A DNA stretch of 64,000 nt from Liolophura sinensis. Its lineage: Eukaryota > Mollusca > Polyplacophora > Chitonida > Chitonidae. The DNA is taken from positions 38,923,385 through 38,987,384 of the forward strand of contig NC_088295.1 in the NCBI RefSeq assembly GCF_032854445.1, read 5' to 3'. A program made the position numbers and the translations under genes. Under the pieces are notes generated by a model. It saw only the letters and a program-made list of their open reading frames with translations, did no database searches and was not told where the DNA came from. Position 1 is the first letter of the stretch. Each line of letters opens with the position of its first letter. Shown here one piece after another: positions 12,583 through 24,550 of the stretch.

Positions 12583-14235
12583 TTTGTTATACAGGATAAC
12601 CCATCACTCAAGATTTTAATTACGTTTCCATACGTGAATTGGTTAGGGTAGGGAAGTATTTGAAAAGACTCTGAAACATGCAATGATTGTGTTACTAGTA
12701 TTATACCGGATAACTAATCATTCCGGATATTATTTACGTTTTTGACGTGAATGGGTTAGGATTGAGAAGTATTTGAACAGACTCTGAAACATGCAGTAAT
12801 TGTGTCACTAGTATTATACCGGATAACTAATCATTCCGGATATTATGTACGTTTTTGACGTGAATGGGTTAGGGTAGGGAAGTATTTGAACACACTCTGA
12901 AACATGCAGTAATTGTGTCACTAGTATTATACCGGATAACTAATCATTCCGGATATTATTTACGTTTTTGACGTGAATGGGTTAGGGTAGGGAAGTATTT
13001 GAAAAGACTCTGAAACATGCAGTAATTGTGTCACTAGTATTATACCGGATAACTAATCATTCCGGATATTATTTACGTTTTTGACGTGAATGGGTTAGGG
13101 TAGGGAAGTATTTGAACAGACTCTGAAACATGCAATAATTGTGTTACTAGTATTATACCGGATAACTAATCATTCCGGATATTATTTACGTTTCCATACG
13201 TGAATGGGTTAGGGTAGGGAAGTATTTGAACAGACTCTGAAACATGCAATAATTGTGTCACTAGTATTATACCGGATAACTAATCATTCCGGATATTATT
13301 TACGTTTTTGACGTGAATGGGTTAGGGTAGGGAAGTATTTGAACAGACTCTGAAACATGCAGTAATTGTGTTACTAGTATTATACCGGATAACTAATCAT
13401 TCCGGATATTATTTACGTTTTTGACGTGAATGGGTTAGGGTAGGGAAGTATTTGAACAGACTCTGAAACATGCAATGATTGTGTTACTAGTATTATACCG
13501 GATAACTAATCATTCCGGATATTATTTACGTTTTTGACGTGAATGGGTTAGGGTAGGGAAGTATTTGAACAGACTCTGAAACATGCAATGATTGTGTTAC
13601 TAGTATTATACCGGATAACTAATCATTCCGGATATTATTTACGTTTTTGACGTGAATGGGTTAGGGTAGGGAAGTATTTGAACACACTCTGAAACATGCA
13701 GTAATTGTGTCACTAGTATTATACCGGATAACTAATCATTCCGGATATTATTTACGTTTTTGACGTGAATGGGTTAGGGTAGGGAAGTATTTGAACAGAC
13801 TCTGAAACATGCAGTAATTGTGTCACTAGTATTATACCGGATAACTAATCATTCCGGATATTATTTACGTTTTTGACGTGAATGGGTTAGGGTAGGGAAG
13901 TATTTGAACAGACTCTGAAACATGCAATAATTGTGTTACTAGTATTATACCGGATAACTAATCATTCCGGATATTATTTACGTTTTTGACGTGAATGGGT
14001 TAGGGTAGGGAAGTATTTGAACAGACTCTGAAACATGCAGTAATTGTGTCACTAGTATTATACCGGATAACTAATCATTCCGGATATTATTTACGTTTCC
14101 ATACGTGAATTGGTTAGGGTAGGGAAGTATTTGAACAGACTCTGAAACATGCAATGATTGTGTTACTAGTATTATACCGGACAACTAATCATTCCGGATA
14201 TTATTTACGTTTTTGACGTGAATGGGTTAGGATTG
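12561..14235. repeat. 113-bp satellite array, about 15 copies
   Basis: Direct tandem copies with a period of 113 bases (for example ACTAG at 12694 and 12807). Each contains ACCGGATAACTAATCATTCCGG, an imperfect inverted motif, then TTTTTGACGTGAATGGGTTAGGG and CTCTGAAACATGCA. Copies differ at few sites (GCAATAA, GCAATGA or GCAGTAA; GTTACTAG or GTCACTAG; TTTTTGACG or TTTCCATACG), so the array is young or homogenised. No coding content. Confidence 0.95.
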
Positions 14236-14317
14236 AGAGAGTATTGCTCGTCAACTCAGTGTCATGACTTTGTAGGGTGGCATGTTAACAGACTCTCGGT
14301 GACTTGTCAAAAACAAT

Positions 14318-14845
14318 GACTGTTAAACGCTTTCTTCACACGATTACGGGTGGAATGGTCATATTACCATAATGTTAAACGCTTTCTTCACACGATTAAG
14401 GGTGGAATGATCATATTACCATAATGTTGAACGCTTTCTTCACACGATTAAGGGTGGAATGGTCATATTACCATAATGTTGAAGGCTTTCTTCAAACGAT
14501 TAAGGGTGGAATGGTCATATTACCATAGTGTTGAACGCTTTCTTCAAACGATTAAGGGTGGAATGGTCATATTACCATAGTGTTGAACGCTTTCTTCACA
14601 CGATTAAGGTTGGAATGGTCATATTACCATAATGTTGACCGCTTTCTTCACACGATTATGGGTGGAATGGTCATATTACCATAGTGTTGAACGCTTTCTT
14701 CACACGATTAAGGGTGGAATGGTCATATTACCATAGTGTTGAACGCTTTCTTCACACGATTAAGGGTGGAATGGTCATATTACCATAATGTTGAACGCTT
14801 TCTTCACACGATTATGGGTGGAATTGTTATTTTACCAAGATGTTG
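14318..14845. repeat. 52-bp minisatellite, about 10 copies
   Basis: Direct copies of period 52, containing CGCTTTCTTCACACGATTA and GGTGGAATGGTCATATTACC. It begins about 80 bases after the 113-bp satellite ends but is unrelated to it in sequence. The near-palindrome TGGTCATATTACCA lies in each unit. Confidence 0.95.
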
Positions 14846-16381
14846 AACCTGTACAGATAAAACGAGAATGTACATTTTGGCATAAAGCGCATGGTCTGTA
14901 ATCCTGTATATGCATGTACCGAGGGAGCGCTGTGTCACGAGCAGAAATTTACAAGGCTGTAAGTTTCCAGCGAGCAAAGACAGGGATCGGAAATGAAATA
15001 GACCAGTTGGAGACACCTACCTTTCATTATCACAGGTTATTTTCCCCGTCGAGCGTCAGTGTAGTGTCACTCCACAGACTGCAGATGATCAAACTTCTAT
15101 AGTATTATATATCACAACTAACTCGTCTAGCCTGTGCCCTAAACCGTTCCGCAAGCCAACAGCGTGTAAACCATAAGGTTGTCGTATTACTACGCCATGC
15201 TGGCATTAGTCGCCTCGATAGGATTGGCCTAGATCGAATAGTCTGTTACCCAAGCAAATCTCTGTACACCTAACAATACCATCACAAACCACTACACAGC
15301 AATATTGGTCAACTGCGACTATATATGTACCATAAATTATATAAGTCTACTGGCGTTTTATCGATGGTAGGCCCTATATAGCTTTAGTATTTGTTTATAT
15401 ATAATATATTGCGAAGTCATAATCTGTGTATGAGACAGTGTCAAAGGTGGCACACGGCTAAGTCCTACCAAGTTTACTGCTAAGTTATTGTATATCTTTT
15501 TGTTGCAATAGGTGTATGAAGAGCTTATGTCACAGATTTAACTAAACGGTTTACCAGATGACAAAGTACACCAATCTACACACAAAGAAATAGCATGCTT
15601 CAAAATAAGTGTTTTTACACAAAATGGCAGCAGCCGGGTACGAACTCAGACCTGGGAAACATAGCTGAGGTTGGCGGAACTACTTGTATAATATCCAAGA
15701 CTGGTTTATGCGTCAAGTAGGCTTATTTGTCTCTCACTTCACCGTAGTCACTGCAAAGTTTCAGTCTATACAGCAATACATATTATGCACAGTCGGTTCA
15801 AGGCCCAGTCATTCATAACGTCGATCCATTTTCTAACGGTACAGTTCTCAAGCAAAGCAAACTAATGCTGTACTTCTGACAATACTCTGTAGATGACATG
15901 AAATACACGTTTGATATACTGCAAGCGATATAGGTGCCTACCTGTTTTGTCATGTCGATCTCGTTGGCCTGCTTGATGCATTACACAAGTAATTGCACAA
16001 ATATGAAGTGTAGAGCAGCGCAACAGCACACGCTGGTTGACCGCTAGGCTCCTGTCTACCAGTTGACAGACTGGGATCATGTCACCTATGCGCGGCATGC
16101 GCGGCAACCAGCCGCAGGAAAAGGCATGCCCTTAATATTCTCTTGTGGTGATTAGTTATTGAACTCCGAGCATTGAAAGCGCGCACACCTTTCACAAACT
16201 AGACTGAAGAGAAAAACGTCAATAAACTTGACGATTTATTAAACCATGGTGACATGGGTAAATAATGTCGACAAAGTTGAAGCGGAACTAGTAACCCTGA
16301 TACAGTTTTACGTGTTTAACAAACAAATATTGCACGTACTGGCTATCTATTATGTCTTTGACACAGGACGTGAAAGTCTTC
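14846..16381. other. intergenic, no gene recognised
   Basis: AT-rich unique-looking sequence. No ORF with protein features and no clear repeat was seen. Confidence 0.5.
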
Positions 16382-16743
16382 TGATGGGAACTTAGATTGA
16401 CCCTTGTTTTCCCTGTGCTTTTTTTTTTGGGGGGGGGGGGGGGAGGGGGGAGTTACACACGTATGGACCAGAACTAATATGAGCACGCGTAGGCGTGCAA
16501 GTTTCATTCATACCGTAAACTATGGAAACCATGATACTGAAAGGTCCACTTTGGGCTAGAAATGAATTGCAGGCGCCATACAATACTCAAGCTCTTCAGC
16601 AACTGAGTTCTGTCGCCATAAAATTGATCAGTTCCCCTAATAATTGATGATCGATACATTGTAATATTACACTGTTTGTACGTTATACCAAGCATAGACT
16701 CTCACTGGAATGAAAAAGGTCTCCCAAAATAAAGGAATCTGTA
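16382..16743 (+). repeat. left terminal inverted repeat of the foldback element
   Basis: Pairs with 17813-18167. It includes a run of T then G near 16420-16453. Short ORFs inside this arm are mirrored in the other arm and are artefacts of it. Confidence 0.85.
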
Positions 16744-17812
16744 GAAAGACTGATTGGCCTACCATGGTAGTTAATCATCATGTAACCCAGAAGGCTCTCT
16801 CAGCTAAACGGTTAATGATCCAATGAAGTGGAATTAATTTGTGGGCGAGACACACAGAACAATGCCTGCTATTGGACTGCAACTTCATGACTGAGGACCA
16901 GACCATCGTGATCATTGTATGGTGATGGCGACTGAGAATATGTTCATGAATTAACACATCCATTAAACGAACAGAAATGTTCTCCTATATGATTTTCGTC
17001 ACAGAGGATTTGTATGTACCACTCAGCCTGGTGTACTGTTCCACTTTATTGGTCGTTAACGTCGTGCACTGTTAGGGAGAATATTTCGCGGAAGATTCGT
17101 TGCGACTATTGATGGTTCTGTATGGAAACATAGCTACGTCTAATTACGCAAATAAGGCAAAGAACCCTTTTATGGAAGGACCAACTGTAATCGGTTACAG
17201 TAATAAGGACTAAATAAGGCGTCCTGGATGGCTATATATACCTGTATTCCATAAATTTATGGTACAGCTGAGATAGTTACTAACAGCAGACAACGACTGC
17301 ATATGGTTCTTTGGTTATAGAGCTTAAATCAGAACCCTTTCAATGTATCTAAAATGGTTCTGTCTCACGCCATAGAACCCTCTATAGGTTCCATGTTGAA
17401 CGTTTTTTTTTTCAAATGAGTGTGACAAAGAATTTTTCATTTATACGACGTCGGTCAAGGTTTTGGTTCATCATAATTAAGCTTTTTTAGACGTCAAGTT
17501 ATCCAGGTCTTTGAAAACTTATGGTCAATAGTTGATGTAGCACATGTGCACTACGAGAGAGCATTGCATGCCGCAGATAGTTATCGAAGTACTATAATTG
17601 CGGTGTGAAGAAGTAAAAAACCATCAGTTTACCGTGGTACAGAAAACCAGAACTGCCTGTCATCATGACAGAAATCAGCCAACAAGACATTTGGTCAGTT
17701 CAGAATCTTGTTTCAGATGATCGCCATCAGCTGTTGTTACAACAAGCTTTTGAGAAAATTAATTCCAAAGCAATCCTTTAAAACATCCAAAAGTTTCTAT
17801 CACCTTTACATA

Positions 17813-18167
17813 TACAGATTCCTTTATTTTGGGAGACCTTTTTCATTCCAGTGAGAGTCTATGCTTGGTATAACGTACAAACAGTGTAATATTACAATGT
17901 ATCGATCATCAATTATTAGGGGAACTGATCAATTTTATGCGACAGAACTCAGTTGCTGAAGAGCTTGAGTATTGTATGCGCCTGCAATTCATTTCTAGCC
18001 CAAAAGTGGACCTTTCAGTATCATGGTTTCCATAGTTTACGGTATGAATGAAACTTGCACGCCTACGCGTGCTCATATTAGTTCTGGTCCATACGTGTGT
18101 AACTCCCCCCTCCCCCCCCCCCAAAAAAAAGCACAGGGAAAACAAGGGTCAATCTAAGTTCCCATCA
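17813..18167 (-). repeat. right terminal inverted repeat of the foldback element
   Basis: Reverse complement of 16382-16743, slightly shorter because its C/A homopolymer run is shorter. Confidence 0.85.
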
Positions 18168-19105
18168 TATATTTGTGTATATTTATGTATATTTAAGCAA
18201 TTATTTAACACTGTATATTGCTGATTTAAACAAATAAACTCAAGAGTATTTAGCCTGTACGACGGTATTAATTTATGATGTCAACCTGACGGGAAGAGCC
18301 CAACGGAAAGCAACGAACGTCAGCAACTAACTGTGAACTCTCTTCGAACTCGGGTAGGCTTGCATGTAAATTTACTGCAAGTTCTATTCGTAGTAAATTG
18401 GTATTTATGGATATTTCCATTCCTCTTACGCGGAGCGTCAAGCTTGCCGATTTTAAAGTCTAAGATATGCTCGACTTTGAACTTCGAATCAACCCCTTAA
18501 AGGGCAGACTCTCTGTATCAATATATACGTGCTACAACACCCGGTAATGTGGAACCTTTTTCCGTCTAGTAATTTGAACCTTAGTCCTGTCGTTCCTGCA
18601 TATACAATGACGTTTTGTGGGTAATGTGGTAATTGTATTACTCCTTATTGAAAGAGAACAATGGTCAGCACAGTTTCTTCTCAAGCCGACATTTCGGGAG
18701 GTTGCACACTCCCATTTCACTGACCATTTCACATGTTTAGCCGCAAGAGTTCTCCCCCCTTACAACATTGACTTACAGATTTACTGGGGAGTAGTCTCTA
18801 ATACTTCGGGACTAGGTAGACTATACCTAATGGAAGATCAGAAGCATAGAAAAAAAATAATAAATAAGTAATTAAAAGCAACCGAGGTCCCCAAAATACA
18901 TACCATTCTTACTTGATCTCTCGAGCTTTTCATAACCGTCAAACTTGTCTCCCGGATCGGCCACAGTTGTGGTCAGTGTCATGGTATTTGCGTTTATTAG
19001 AACACCAGGCACTTCGTACGGCTGCTGAAATGTGCATGTACAGCGGTGGTGAAATTCTGACATAAGAAACAAAACGTTGCTTGAATTTGAAAGGTAACGG
19101 TGTAA
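18168..19105. other. intergenic, no gene recognised
   Basis: Only short, overlapping ORFs on both strands near 18.5-18.9 kb, with no domain resemblance. Confidence 0.5.
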
Positions 19106-19945
19106 TGCGTGTGAGTGAGTGAGTGAGTGAGTGCTTGGGGTTTAACGTCGTACTTGAAGGATAAGAAACATAAAAATGAAAGAAAAATCAAATGAAAGAG
19201 CGTCAAAACTTATTTGCAAATATGATCGTTAATATTTTGTTGGATTTTTATTTCAAGAGAAAAAGGGTATTTGAAAATATTTTTCTATGGCGGGTATTTG
19301 GGACCAACTTTTTGTATTTATCGTTGTTGCATAATAATGTTCTAAATAAGGATGTGATGCCTGTCTAATAAATTTATTGAATGTAAATTTGTTGTTTATA
19401 TCGAAAAATATGCATTTAACCTAAACAAGGAAAATATTTATGAACATATTAAACTATAAATATGATCAAATTGAGCTTTAATACATTTGTTAGCTGAAAA
19501 GAACAAATTCTAGTGCAAAAATATTTATTAAACCTGTGTTACATCCTCATTTATGACATTATTAAACAAAGACTATAAATACCAAATGGTGGCTCCAAAT
19601 ACCACCATGCAAAAATTATTTTTTAGTCTCTTTTCTCCTCAAGGAAAAAACGGAACAAATATTGAAAAATAACTTTTCACACTCTTTCATCTGAACTTTA
19701 TGTTTTCTCCACCTTTAACAATTTTTCAGTCATATGACGACGGAGGAATCCTTAGAGTGTATGTAATGTGCCTCCTTGTTGCAGGACGGATTTCCACCGC
19801 TTTTTTATCTAGTGCTGTTTTTCCGAGACGACTTCCCGAAGTTAAGTAAGCCACCCGAGCCATTACACTGATACGGCTCAGGTTTGACCGTGGATGTACC
19901 GCTCCCGAAGCGGACTCTCTACCAACTGTGCCAACGGGGCCGGTG
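19106..19945 (-). repeat. tRNA-derived SINE, third family, split by an insertion
   Basis: The 3' part is at 19106-19156 (GTGAGT repeats, then CTTGGGGTTTAACGTCGTAC). The rest is at 19717-19945: CAGTCATATGACGACGGAGG, then a GCCTCCTTGTTGCAGGACGG segment, and a minus-strand tRNA-like head with GGCACAGTTGGTAGAG. From recall, the two parts are contiguous in other copies of this SINE, which I associate with molluscs. Confidence 0.7.
19157..19716. mobile_element. AT-rich sequence inserted in the SINE
   Basis: About 560 bases, very AT-rich, without a long ORF, lying between two parts of what appears to be one SINE. A short CTT may be repeated at both borders. It could be a small non-autonomous DNA element, but no terminal repeats were seen. 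Confidence 0.4.
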
Positions 19946-20835
19946 CAATGCGTTTGTCCTTGGTCAGTATTAGCCTATACAGTAACTATATGGGCATTAT
20001 TAATGTGAAGAATATTCGCTATATTGGTTTCGTCGATGCAGCCAAAAAGAGCCGCCCAACACAGCAACTGAATATCGAAGAAACAGAAAGAGTTCGGTCG
20101 AAGCGGAATTTGATACATTATCTAATGTGGTCAATCAATAAAAACTGGACAATGGGGTTTTAAAGGGATCCATTGCCCAAAACTACCATGAAACGGTTCA
20201 ATTTTAACGGTTTAATTGTTATGCCGTTAATCCATAGGCAAGCAATGAATCAATCAGACAGTCAAAGCAATACTAACAACTATACACTCATTTTAGCACA
20301 TGCACACGTAATGCTAAGCTTACACTAATGAAGGAAATACATTCTAGCAACAGACTTTCTGTTAACATCAACAGATTAACCTTGTGAGTGCACCTACAGT
20401 AAACATAGGGCTTGTACACCTTAGCACTAGAATAGTTTATGGCTAGATAAAACAATAGCTTCGGAGAAACAGCATTCCCGCCATGATATTCCTCGTTTTC
20501 AAGAGCGGCCGTACAGACGTAGGTTAAACTTCTTACACATTGGTCTTGTTTATCATAAAGGCGTAAGCTGTAACGGGCGTAACTACGTTCGAAACTACCA
20601 TCTGACACAATTCGTTTCCATGTAGTGTTGTGGTAAGACTGGTGTTAAAACATCACCTAGTGTTACACCATATGTAAAGAAGGTGTGTGTTATCATTGGC
20701 AGTCGACGAAATCAAACATAACTTAGACGTCTGGCATAGCGTTTAAATCCAATATGTGCGTGGTTATATGATGTGATGCTGTGCGCGTCATGAATGGAGG
20801 ATGATAGCTGCGCGTCGCTGCAGGCCTCAGTTATC
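19946..20835. other. intergenic, no gene recognised
   Basis: A 106-codon minus-strand ORF at 20288-20608 has no recognisable features and is not accepted. Confidence 0.45.
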
Positions 20836-20845
20836 AATCAGTGTA

Positions 20846-21086
20846 AGGGGCCTCCGTGGCTCAGTTGCTCAGCGCGCTAGCAGAGCGTGGTGACCCATTA
20901 GTCTCTCACCAATGCGGTCGCTGTGAGTTCAAGTCCAGTTCATGTTGGCTTCCTCTCCGGCCGTACGTCCGGAAGGTCTCCCAGCAATCTGCGAATGGTC
21001 GTGGTGGTCGCCGTCGTATAAGTGAAATATTCTTGAGTACGGCGTAATACACCAATCAAATAAATAAATGAATAAATAAATAAATA
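20846..21086 (+). repeat. tRNA-derived SINE, major family, near full length, with target duplication
   Basis: The head GGGGCCTCCGTGGCTCAGTT is followed by the B-box region GAGTTCAAGTCC, the CTTCCTCTCCGGCCGTACGT body, the tail GTGAAATATTCTTGAGTACG and an (AAAT)n end. About 45 bases of the usual GGGTTTCCCCCGGGCTCTGCC region are deleted. The 10-bp direct repeats AATCAGTGTA at 20836-20845 and 21087-21096 mark the insertion. Confidence 0.92.
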
Positions 21087-21096
21087 AATCAGTGTA

Positions 21097-23504
21097 CTTA
21101 GTATGCATACATGCACCAAGTTGGACTGGAAATGAATGCTTATATTGGTTTGATCGCTGAAGAATGAACGCTGATTTTTACGTGAAAAGTGTTAAAACTT
21201 AATACCATTTGCATAAATCCTACGGGATACATATCTACTCTGACCAGTGAAGTAAAACCCTTCAGGGGTGTAGCAATTTTCAATCTCATAACAAAATTTT
21301 ACGTCGCGTTCCAACATTTTTTGACACTATTACATTCACAAACATACAACCTCTTCTCCATTTTTGTAATAAGGAATTATTAACAGTGGGGGAGGGGGAG
21401 GGGCAATTATGGACAGGCTAACATGTAGTAAGTGTAAAAGATCTTGAGATCTTAGCCTTACATAATGAACAAAGGGCTTTTTTATATGCTGTGGAGCACG
21501 TGATGGGTTAATTTATTCGATAGGCCTACGTATTTCAAATAACTCATAAGATCGAATGTCAACCGTACGGTTGCCTATAAATTATTTTCCACTGTAGATT
21601 TTTTTTTGCTACCAGTGTCAAATTCATTTCTACCTTCGTTGTGGTGTGGAAGCAAATGGATCAATTAGGTTAGATATAAATACATATGTATTCATTGGCC
21701 AGCACATAATCCAGATCATTTTGTTGTGTTCAAGTTAATGAAATGAATAGAGCCAATATTTTCGCTTCATTGATTAAAATGTTCTTCTTCATAAGGACTA
21801 TATAAACAGGTGATCCTGTTGTACGCCGTCAGCTTTGTGTGCTCCCCGGTCGTCTTTGTGCAGAGAACACATATTGACAGGTTTCTATCAAATGGTCATG
21901 AAAACATCGGTGTATGTTTAAGTGTACCACTTGAAAGGATTTTCTGTACACCTATAATAACAGTACGGAATAAGGTTATTGTTTGACTGGCAATCAGAGC
22001 TTGGGGCGGGATCATGCGGTGCGTGTAATGCCTACCCTTGCATAAAAGCCGGAGTTGTTAGGGTAGCGGGTTCCATTAGTATAAGTGCAGTTATACGAGT
22101 CTCTTAATGCCATAAGTTGTATACAGGCGTTGTAATATGTAGCCTACATACACTGTAGATATACACGGACAAGGTAAAAACCCAGGTGCATTAGTGTAGA
22201 TCTTATACAGCATATCCGGGATGATTCAGAGTCAGTATAGCAGTGGCTGTACCTGCCGTGTGCGCTTGGTCATCGCGTGGTTTTCCTAACTCCTGTCTTT
22301 GGAGACAAAAAGCACTGTCTTTAGAGCTTAAGGTAAGGCTTTGTTACCTACATATACACATAGTTGTCATGTTTAATATACTAAATCTTTAATGTACTCA
22401 GCATTGAATAACAAACTTATTTGCTTGACTTATTGCTTGATTGATATATACAAAGATCACTTAATTAGCTATTTTCCCAGTGTTATCTAACTTACATGTA
22501 TTAGCTTTTAATTTACATGTATACGGCCAAGGTGTGACTGTAGCTTAGCATGGACACAGTTAGAACTAGCAGGCCACTGCTGACAGTAAGGCGAGAGAAA
22601 TAGTTTATTCTAAGCCCATGCCCATCGTCCAAGCCATCCGGACCAAGCTAACACTTCAGGGTAATGTCTGACAAGCTTGACTTTGACGACCCAGTTATTT
22701 ACGTTATCTCCACAAAATGGCTGTGGATTCAAATCATCCAGTACTTTTGCTTGACAACACAAATGTCTGGACATGCCTAAGCTAAACGACGTGCTAAATG
22801 TCACCAATGTGTTTGGCACTGATTATGAGATTAATGGATTGTTGCTTAAGCCTTGCAGGCCTATTGGCGATGTGAGTGTGGAAAGAGTCCAGAGGCAGCA
22901 TTACTTATTCCACAAAATACACCTAGTCTGTGGAAAGAAAATCTAGTAAAACATCGTGGGTATTAATCTTTGTCACCTGACTAAAATCATTTTTGGCAAA
23001 GATTTCCCCGAGGTCTTATCTCGGATTGGCACTAGGCCACAGTTTATATAGTTTACCCGCAGGTAGCAGCGAGTAATTTATATTTCACCGTTAGGTCCTG
23101 GTGATTTAAGGTGGTCATATTTTTGTAGGCATGTATCATGGCTCTATTTTCATATCCAGATGAGCTTAACGTTACCACAATTCATCGTAAATCTAAGCTT
23201 TAATTCCAATATTCTTAGCACTTGCCAAGTATTTGAGGGGTGTTCAATGCTGTACAGGAAGAATAAATAAAATTGTATCCTGGCTGTACCGAATTTAGAC
23301 AGATTTGTTTATATGGGCAATTCTTACTTTGTTAAAATATCTATTTCATACAGTATCCTCCTTTTCGGACTGACCTGCCTCTGTAAAAGACAGTCGTCAC
23401 ATCTGTCAACCGAGTGAAATTTCTTTTCATGTATTAATGACCTGTATCATTTCCAATGAAGTAACTTTGTTTGTTATTTTTCAATGGCAGCACAGTTGGG
23501 GTAT
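21097..23504. other. intergenic, no coding gene recognised
   Basis: Mostly AT-rich. It includes a TATA-like site at 21799-21806 and a strong donor-like AAG/GTAAGG at 22332-22333, which together could belong to an untranslated first exon of ORF B. No supported ORF. Confidence 0.4.
21799..21806 (+). promoter_or_regulatory. possible TATA box of an RNA polymerase II promoter
   Basis: TATATAAA is followed about 25 bases later by an initiator-like TCAGCTTTG near 21829. The nearest downstream gene on this strand starts at 27749, so an untranslated exon and a long intron would be required. Weak evidence. Confidence 0.25.
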
Positions 23505-23647
23505 ATTTATTCATTTATTTGATTGATGTTTCACACCATGCTCAAGCATATTTCACTCATACGACAACGGCTAGCATTATGGTGAGAGGAAACCGGGCAG
23601 AACCCGACCATCCGCAGGTTGCTGGCAGACCTCTCCACGTACGTAGT
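23505..23647 (-). repeat. SINE, major family, tail half
   Basis: TTTATTTGATTGATGTTTCAC and CATTATGGTGAGAGGAAACC identify the reverse-complemented tail and middle. The tRNA head is missing. Confidence 0.8.
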
Positions 23648-24395
23648 TGGTTAAACAACGGTATGTGATAATTGATAATGTGTATATGATACACCATATC
23701 CCACAGCGACTGGTCTGAACATGCCGGTACGGAGCTGTCAGATAACACCTACTGGTGCGCGGTGACATACCAGCACTCGCTAGTTTCTTGATAGGTGTTC
23801 TGTGATTGACACCAGCGAGTCGCTCAGCGTCGCATGTGGTAGAGTGATAAATCAGTGATGTTTACATCGTTCTCAGGATATAACTAAGTGAATATTATCT
23901 ATAAACTTAATGACGTTAACAAAGTTAAAAACATTTGTGAAATTCAGAGTCACGGAGTGTTTTGAGAACACACATCTAGCCAGTCTACAGTCCAAATAGG
24001 TGCTGACGCGTTGATCTTCTTTGATACATAAAAACACACATTGGAGTATATAACGTTCGTAGGAGACCACCTGTTGTCCACCAATATGGTGTGCATACTT
24101 GTAAGTCACATGCGAGAAAGTTCCTCAGAAATTTGCCTAAAAAGTGGTGGTTTTACCCAGACACTGCAGTTTCCGCAAACCACAATCCTGAACGCCATCA
24201 CACATGTGAAAAATTCATAGCGTATACTTGGCGTTAAACAAACAGATAAATTAATTGAATTATTTTTCACTGTTATATATATCCCACATTCGAACCTCTA
24301 ATCAGAACAAGGGAGTGCCAGTATCAGAGAGTATAAGACGTATGCCACATATTTAATTAAAACTGGTGCAACCAATGTATCCAGGATACCAGAAT
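23648..24395. other. intergenic, no gene recognised
   Basis: A segment near 23715 (GAACATGCCGG...GAGCTGT) loosely resembles the dispersed repeat at 5800. Nothing else was seen. Confidence 0.4.
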
Positions 24396-24550
24396 ATTAA
24401 TTTATGTATTTATTTGATGGGTGTTTTACGCCGTACTCAAGAATATTTCACTTATAGGATGGCGACTAGCATTATGGTGGGAGGAAACCGGGCAGAGCCC
24501 GGCGGAAACCCACGACCATCCGCAGGTTGATGCCAGACCTTCCCACGCAC
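24396..24550 (-). repeat. SINE, major family, tail half
   Basis: A (TTTA)n start, then GGTGTTTTACGCCGTACTCA in near-identical form and the GGCAGAGCCCGG middle. It lacks the tRNA-like head. Confidence 0.85.

Larger units (their letters stand above)
16382..18167. mobile_element. foldback-type element with about 360-bp terminal inverted repeats
   Basis: The arms 16382-16743 and 17813-18167 are reverse complements along almost their whole length; the outer ends both read TGATGGGAACTTAG inward and the inner ends stop at GGAATCTGTA. The arms differ by scattered substitutions and by the length of an internal poly(T)/poly(G) run. The 1.07-kb centre (16744-17812) has no long ORF, so the copy is non-autonomous. 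I found no clear target duplication at the borders. A transposon of the foldback or long-TIR MITE kind is the likeliest reading; an inverted duplication by another route is possible. Confidence 0.8.

Noticed and set aside
16392-18145. Similar small ORFs in both arms of the foldback element
   Set aside because: They are the same sequence read from the two inverted repeats and are interrupted by the homopolymer tract.
19894-19945. Possible tRNA gene on the minus strand
   Set aside because: The A-box-like text belongs to the head of a SINE; no complete cloverleaf or matching acceptor stem can be drawn.
20856-21047. Small ORF reading through a tRNA-like sequence
   Set aside because: It is the translation of a SINE. 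Similar ORFs at 33605, 39832, 46346 and 50502 are the same artefact.
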